From CAITNM01 sp021298215 (GTDB lineage: Bacteria; Pseudomonadota; Alphaproteobacteria; Paracaedibacterales; CAITNM01), in contig JBKCOJ010000005.1 of assembly GCA_046309815.1 (NCBI GenBank), positions 62,001-126,000 of the forward strand: 64,000 nucleotides of DNA, read 5' to 3'. Shown in pieces: positions 59,821 through 64,000 of the stretch. The notes below the pieces were generated by a model. It did not search any database. It was given only the letters and a program-made list of their open reading frames with translations, and had not been told where the DNA came from. Made by a program: the position numbers and the translations under genes. Numbering within the stretch: position 1 is the first letter of the stretch; each line of letters begins with the position of its first letter.

Positions 59821-60564
59821 TTAAAAGATAAAGAATTGTTTGTCGCAAGCATAAAGCGGCAACTGTCCTGTCTGAGTAAAACCCAAATGTTGATATAAAT
59901 TCAAGCTTGGTGTCATATTATGAGCCACTATTATTTTTTTTCCCAAAGTTTTTGCCATGTTCATTTGGTATTTTGCAAGCTCTGTTCCGATACCCTTATT
60001 TCTAAAATTAGGAAAAACACCAATCCAATATGAGCCAGCTTCACCCCCAATAAGAGAAAGCATCGCACATCCCACCGGCACCTCCTCAACATAGGCTAAA
60101 AGCAAGTGTGTTTTGGAAGAATTCAAAACAGGCTTTAAAAAATTAAAAGCTAACATTTTATGATGACTAAAAACTTGAGAGGAAATTTCATCAAATATTA
60201 ATAGTTCGTCTTCTTTTTCTATATTTCTTATCTTCATAAGAAGGCTTGGAGTATATTCAAAATTTTGCAAATCTTTAAAACTAGCCGTTACTAAGTCTAT
60301 ATTATGCAAACCTTGTTCTTGGACGAATTGCTCAAAATCCACTTCCATTTGTTTTGATGGTAAGCACATAAAAGGAATATTTCGGCTTTTTAATTGATTA
60401 ATTTTTGCATGATTTTTTGTATCAAAACGCACAAAATTAAATACTGGCGATAAATAACCGCTAATAACGCTCAAATCTGGAGGCATTGTAATATCTGATC
60501 CATTTAAGCCACCTATATACTGGAATGTTTCCATAAGATGATTGAAGATTTGGTGCTTATTCAT
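59821..60564 (-). CDS. GNAT-family N-acetyltransferase
   Basis: 247 aa. The C-terminal 130 residues form a GNAT domain: HLLLAYVEEVPVGCAMLSLI near 150, then motif A SYWIGVFPNFRNKGIGTELA near 181 with the RNKGIG acetyl-CoA pyrophosphate loop, and LYQHLGFTQTGQLPLYA near 225. The N-terminal half (DFEQFVQEQGLHNIDLV) is a second, poorly conserved lobe. Substrate unknown. It follows the LuxR-type gene by 69 bp in the same direction. Confidence 0.82.
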   Translation of the reverse strand: MNKHQIFNHLMETFQYIGGLNGSDITMPPDLSVISGYLSPVFNFVRFDTKNHAKINQLKSRNIPFMCLPSKQMEVDFEQFVQEQGLHNIDLVTASFKDLQNFEYTPSLLMKIRNIEKEDELLIFDEISSQVFSHHKMLAFNFLKPVLNSSKTHLLLAYVEEVPVGCAMLSLIGGEAGSYWIGVFPNFRNKGIGTELAKYQMNMAKTLGKKIIVAHNMTPSLNLYQHLGFTQTGQLPLYACDKQFFIF

Positions 60565-60633
60565 AAAAATTCTTCGTTTTTAATTACTACCAAAAACTAA
60601 CAATAAGCCTAGAGTAAAAGCTGTCCGGAAATT

Positions 60634-61383
60634 TTACTTACATGCTTGCAAAAGTTCGCGTAACTTTCGCTTATTACTAAAGCCACTTCTTGATTTAATG
60701 CGGTTTAAATAAGTTTCCACAGTTCTAGAAGAAAGATCGCACATGTTAGCAATTTCTTTATGCGAAAATCCTTGAAGTCTAAGCGTTAAGCACTTTAATT
60801 CCTGTGGTGTAATATGAACATTTCCAAAGCTACGACGTTGGTCCCCTTTCAAACACATTTTTTGATAATTAATATCTCTATTCTGCTCTGGAAGGAAAAT
60901 TGGATTCTTTACTATTGCCTGAAAAAGATCTGGTGCATGCATTGGAAAATTTATCATAAACGTCTTTATGGTCTCTAAATGACTCATATAGTAAGAGGAA
61001 GAGCTAGAAGATGCTTCTGACATTGCAACAGCAATCATATCATAATAATCAGGATATCTTTTCACCAAGGTAAGCCCATGATTCCAGTTTTTTTCTTCTT
61101 TTGCCAAAACTATAGGCTCTCGAGGTAATTTTTCATCCCATAAAAACCAATATGATTGCTCCTTTGCCATGGAAGAAAAAACCACTGGCTTATCAATATA
61201 AGAAGAATTAATAAATTTCAAAAATAAGCTTGGGTCACTCAATAAACAAGCAATACTACCATCCCTATAGCAGCGCAAATATTGAAAATAATTTAAATTA
61301 TATGTTTTAAAAAAATCATTGGAAGACTCTTTAACTTTTGGCCCTAATTGCAAAAGAGGATGATTATTCGCTATTTTAATCAT
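60634..61383 (-). CDS. LuxR-type HTH transcriptional regulator
   Basis: 249 aa. The C-terminal LuxR HTH is complete: ITPQELKCLTLRLQGFSHKE near 190, IANMCDLSSRTVETYLNRIK near 210 and SNKRKLRELLQ. The N-terminal 170 residues do not look like a receiver domain (no Asp-box) and only loosely suggest an autoinducer-type or PAS-like sensor; a run of six Ser near 127 sits in the middle. No luxI is in the window, so it is a solo regulator. Its target may include the adjacent GNAT gene. Confidence 0.8.
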   Translation of the reverse strand: MIKIANNHPLLQLGPKVKESSNDFFKTYNLNYFQYLRCYRDGSIACLLSDPSLFLKFINSSYIDKPVVFSSMAKEQSYWFLWDEKLPREPIVLAKEEKNWNHGLTLVKRYPDYYDMIAVAMSEASSSSSSYYMSHLETIKTFMINFPMHAPDLFQAIVKNPIFLPEQNRDINYQKMCLKGDQRRSFGNVHITPQELKCLTLRLQGFSHKEIANMCDLSSRTVETYLNRIKSRSGFSNKRKLRELLQACK

Positions 61384-61416
61384 AAATTTATAAAATAACT
61401 CTCAATAAAACAAAGA

Positions 61417-61444
61417 ATAAAAAAAGCTCGCTAAAAAAGCGAGC
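61417..61444 (-). terminator. Intrinsic terminator after rpsT
   Basis: Minus strand GCTCGCT-TTTTT-AGCGAGC (61444-61426) with a 7-bp stem followed by seven T. It lies 28 bp after the rpsT stop codon, between rpsT and the LuxR-type gene. Confidence 0.9.
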
Positions 61445-61471
61445 CTAGTTTTTAAGCATTTATCTGTATAC

Positions 61472-61753
61472 TTAGGAAGCTATAGCTTTTAAGCGCGCAA
61501 CCAAACGAGAAACTTTTCTTGCGACAAGATTTTTATGAATAATACCTGTTTTAGCAACCTTCATCATTGCGCTCTCTGCAGCAATAACAGCTGCTTTAGC
61601 CTCATCAAAAGAAACTGCTGGTACGTTATGCATTCCCAAAGCTAGCTCAGCATTTTTTACAAAAGTACGCATGCGAGTCATACGATTGCGGTTCACCCCA
61701 GTACGACGAGCTGTTTGACGAATAGCTTTTTTTGAGTTTTTATGATTTGCCAT
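61472..61753 (-). CDS. rpsT: Ribosomal protein bS20
   Basis: 93 aa, strongly basic. It begins ANHKNSKKAIRQTARRTGVN, contains TRMRTFVKNAELAL near 28 and KTGIIHKNLVARKVSRLVAR near 65, the three-helix bundle that binds the 5' domain of 16S rRNA. A terminator follows. Monocistronic by position. Confidence 0.97.
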   Translation of the reverse strand: MANHKNSKKAIRQTARRTGVNRNRMTRMRTFVKNAELALGMHNVPAVSFDEAKAAVIAAESAMMKVAKTGIIHKNLVARKVSRLVARLKAIAS

Positions 61754-61860
61754 ACAAAAATTTTATAAATGTCCTAACCGACTTTATAGAAAACCTTTGG
61801 GGTTTCGTCAAGAAAAAAGCACATTTAGAATATTTTGAAAATTTCACGCAAAAAGAAGAA

Positions 61861-61936
61861 TGGCTCCCCGGAACGGACTCGAACCGCTGACCCAGTGGTT
61901 AACAGCCACTTGCTCTACCGACTGAGCTACCGGGGA
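61861..61936 (-). tRNA. tRNA-Asn (anticodon GUU)
   Basis: 76 nt on the minus strand, starting TCCCCGG and ending CCGGGGA-G-CCA with the CCA encoded. D-arm TAGCTCAGTCGGTAGAGCA, anticodon stem AGTGG/CCACT with loop CTGTTAA (anticodon GTT), variable GGGTC and T-arm GCGGTTCGAGTCCGT. All stems pair. It lies between trxA and rpsT. Confidence 0.97.
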
Positions 61937-61983
61937 ACGTGTATAATATCTACCACAAAAGCAGAGTGTTGAAAAGACACCGT

Positions 61984-62298
61984 TTAAATATTTGCTTCAA
62001 TCCAAGATTTTATTTTCGGTTTTGGGTTTACTCCCACCAAGTTACTGATAGCTTGTCCGTTCTTAAATAGAATCATGGTAGGAATGCTACGTACGCCTAA
62101 TTTGCTCGCTGTTTGTTGGTTTTGATCAATATTAACTTTTACGATTTTTGCTTTATTAGCAATTTCTGGCGCTAATTCTTCTAAAATTGGCGTCAGCATC
62201 CGGCACGGACCACACCATTCAGCCCAAAAATCCACAACAACTGGCTCTGAAGAGTTTAAAACTTCTTGATCAAAAGTTCCGTCGGTAACTGCTAACAT
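61984..62298 (-). CDS. trxA: Thioredoxin
   Basis: 104 aa. EPVVVDFWAEWCGPCRMLTP places the WCGPC active site near residue 30; KVNIDQNQQTASKLGVRSIP holds the cis-Pro near 74, then TMILFKNGQ. General protein disulfide reductase. The start ATG is preceded by AGGAGAATAT. Typical length and no signal peptide, so cytoplasmic. Confidence 0.97.
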   Translation of the reverse strand: MLAVTDGTFDQEVLNSSEPVVVDFWAEWCGPCRMLTPILEELAPEIANKAKIVKVNIDQNQQTASKLGVRSIPTMILFKNGQAISNLVGVNPKPKIKSWIEANI

Positions 62299-62399
62299 GC
62301 ATATTCTCCTAAAAATAATACTTTATAATTATAGACGTTTTTTATAGCTTTTACGAGGACTTTTGACAATACTTTAATTCTACCGCGCTATAAGGATTA

Positions 62400-63287
62400 T
62401 TACGTTTTTATAATATCAATAATTTTCTTCATTGCTTCAAAAGTGAAATTATTTTGATCTAATGTGGGATTATATTCAACAATTTCTAATCCGATACATT
62501 TGGAATTAAATATTACTCCCTTTAAAAACTCTGTAACGTCATCCAGCTCTAAACCTCTTCCTTCTGGAGTTCCTGTTCCTGGGCAATATGCAGGATCTAT
62601 ACCATCAATATCAAGACTTATTCCAAAAGAAGGATTCGATTTTAATAAATGCTCCCGGCTTTTTAAAAAATTCTCATAACCGTTATAAGCTTCACGTTCT
62701 TTATGATAACCAACCTCCACCCCCAAATGCTTAAGAAGCATTTCTTCTTCAATCTCATAACTTCGAATGCCTGTTTGTATCAAAGCATTTGGCTTTAAAA
62801 CCGGCGGATTTCGAGCAAGATGTACAAAATCATGATCTCCCTTACCCAGCAATACTGCAGCAGGCATACCATGTGGATTATTTGATACAGTTGTTTCATA
62901 AGTGTGTGCATCCATATGAGCATCGATCCAGAGTAAACCAAAATCACAATTTGCATCCTTCACCCCGCTCCAGGTAGCCATTGCAATCGAATGATCACCA
63001 CCTATAACCAAAAGAAAATTTCCTTGTTGAATGGTCCTTTCTGCTATGTTATGTATCCAACGCCCTACTTGTAGGACGTGATTTCTTCGCTGTTGAATAG
63101 GGTAGTCTTGGCTATTTTGACAAGAATTAAAATGCCAATTGGCAAAATATACCTCTCCTTGAATTCTATGATCATTTAATAAATTATTGAGAAGCTGTTT
63201 TTGCAAAACGGTCATTGCTCCATCAGCTGTCCCAAATTTTCCTGCACCCCATCCTGACGCTGCTAGAATAATAGTTATGTTGCGCAT
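62400..63287 (-). CDS. rocF: Arginase/ureohydrolase family protein
   Basis: 295 aa. Binuclear Mn ligands are all present: VIGGDHSIAMATWSGVK near 98 (His), LWIDAHMDAHTYETT near 120 (Asp-His-Asp) and GISLDIDGIDPAYCPGTGTP near 223 (Asp-Asp). PEGRGLELDDV and GLEIVEYNP complete the arginase pattern, and the chain length fits arginase better than agmatinase. It would hydrolyse arginine to ornithine and urea. It overlaps gltX by 13 bp. Confidence 0.87.
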   Translation of the reverse strand: MRNITIILAASGWGAGKFGTADGAMTVLQKQLLNNLLNDHRIQGEVYFANWHFNSCQNSQDYPIQQRRNHVLQVGRWIHNIAERTIQQGNFLLVIGGDHSIAMATWSGVKDANCDFGLLWIDAHMDAHTYETTVSNNPHGMPAAVLLGKGDHDFVHLARNPPVLKPNALIQTGIRSYEIEEEMLLKHLGVEVGYHKEREAYNGYENFLKSREHLLKSNPSFGISLDIDGIDPAYCPGTGTPEGRGLELDDVTEFLKGVIFNSKCIGLEIVEYNPTLDQNNFTFEAMKKIIDIIKT

Positions 63288-64000
63288 AATCTTTCTTTAA
63301 CTTTGTCACTTCCTATTAATGGTAATAGCATTTTCATTTCTGGACCATGATCCATTGCTGTTAAGGCTTGACGAAGAGGCATAAATAAATCTTTTCCCTT
63401 GCGTCCCGTTTTTTCTTTAATGCTTTGCGTCCAAATTCCCCATGTTTCTTCTGCCCATGAACCTGCTGGCAATAAATCTAGAGCTATTTTCAAGAAATCA
63501 TTGTCTGAGCAGGTCCCTCTAATTTTACCAAAAAATATACTCTCCCAAGGCTCAAGATCTTCAATTTTTTCAATATTATCATGCACTGCGCGCCAATGAT
63601 TCTCACTAAACTTCTCAAAGCCATTTGTTTTTAAACGCTCTTGAATTTGCGAAAATGGCATTAAATGATAGAGCTTATGATTTAGTGCCCATAAATCTTT
63701 TTCGCTAAATCTTGGGGGAGTACGACTGAAAGTGGATAAGTCAAAAGAGCTCGCCAATTCATTTAAAGTTAATAAAGGTTCAATAGGTAGAGATGTTCCA
63801 AGTCTTGCTAATAAGCAGGCAATAGCCATTGGCTCGACACCAGAATCACGCATTTGACCTAAGCTTAAACTGCCCAAACGTTTTGAAAGTGGAGCACCAT
63901 CCTCATCCATCAATAGCGTTGTATGAGCAAACGTTACAGGAAAATCCTTTCCATCATTCACAGCTTTAAAGAGCTGAATTTGTGTTGCTGTATTTGTAAC
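63275..64000 (-). CDS. gltX: Glutamyl-tRNA synthetase, C-terminal part cut by window edge
   Basis: The last 241 codons; the frame is open to the window end (VTNTATQIQLFKAVNDGK and onward). The KMSKS-type loop is DEDGAPLSKRLGSLSL, then the helical anticodon-binding domain: MAIACLLARLGTSLPIEP, FSEKDLWALNHKLYHL, ending TAMDHGPEMKMLLPLIGSDK. This is class I GluRS; many alphaproteobacteria carry two (one non-discriminating for Gln), and which one this is cannot be told from the C-terminus. Confidence 0.93.
   Translation of the reverse strand, partial: VTNTATQIQLFKAVNDGKDFPVTFAHTTLLMDEDGAPLSKRLGSLSLGQMRDSGVEPMAIACLLARLGTSLPIEPLLTLNELASSFDLSTFSRTPPRFSEKDLWALNHKLYHLMPFSQIQERLKTNGFEKFSENHWRAVHDNIEKIEDLEPWESIFFGKIRGTCSDNDFLKIALDLLPAGSWAEETWGIWTQSIKEKTGRKGKDLFMPLRQALTAMDHGPEMKMLLPLIGSDKVKERLCAT

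Overview
The window is AT-rich chromosomal DNA of an alphaproteobacterium that very probably lives inside eukaryotic cells. The best single marker is a full-length Tlc-type ATP/ADP translocase (26503-28029), a family confined to obligate intracellular bacteria and plastids. Alphaproteobacterial-looking SerC, PrfB (SPY instead of SPF), RlpA, LpxB and Tol proteins, plus a lone degenerate SAICAR-synthase-like gene, fit a Holosporales/Paracaedibacter-like or Rickettsiales-like lineage. That placement is inferred from protein features, not from a phylogeny.

Layout. (1) 1-19.7 kb: one long minus-strand run for a surface polysaccharide. At its head sit a MarR-type winged-helix regulator and an RfaH-like antiterminator. 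A leader with a hairpin and an ops-like GCGGTAG follows, and this leader occurs twice as a 128/129-bp direct repeat flanking an FkbM methyltransferase. Below come an ABC exporter, an oxidoreductase-acetyltransferase fusion, a sugar aminotransferase, epimerases, acyltransferases (one a pseudogene with two lesions), methyltransferases and glycosyltransferases. Then follow a CTP-transferase/HAD/CDP-glycerol-transferase-like module, AsnB, and a HisH/HisF/PP-loop amidotransferase set. Together they suggest a di-N-acetylated, amidinated uronic-acid sugar plus a phosphodiester substituent. (2) 19.9-23.05 kb, plus: purC-like, bolA, grxD, rlmE and prfB with its +1 programmed frameshift. (3) 23.05-28.0 kb, minus: DUF1003 protein, a 990-aa GltD/PyrK-like flavoprotein fusion, and tlc. 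(4) 28.2-39.9 kb: sdhE, a HAD pseudogene with an amber codon, ruvAB, an EI-type PEP phosphotransferase, surA, lptF-lptG, rpoN, a glycosyltransferase, pth and rplY. (5) 40.1-45.3 kb: two Bcr/CflA-type MFS transporters, an NhaC antiporter, and an unrecognised 455-aa protein whose apparent signal peptide lacks a canonical start codon. (6) 45.5-57.3 kb: glycine-zipper lipoprotein, tolQRA, lpxB, ltaE, an orphan fliI, pal, efp, suhB, rlpA, a D,D-carboxypeptidase and serC. (7) 57.2-64.0 kb, minus: topA, GNAT, a LuxR-type regulator, rpsT, tRNA-Asn, trxA, arginase and the 3' part of gltX.

How it works together. Much of the content serves the envelope: polysaccharide synthesis and export, LPS (lpxB, lptFG), outer-membrane assembly and integrity (surA, Tol-Pal, lipoproteins) and peptidoglycan (rlpA, dac). 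The energy parasitism marker (Tlc), arginase and several fresh pseudogenes suggest a host-restricted organism still paying for an elaborate, specifically regulated cell surface. No CRISPR array, insertion sequence, rRNA or phage gene was seen. No gap between genes exceeds 300 bases.
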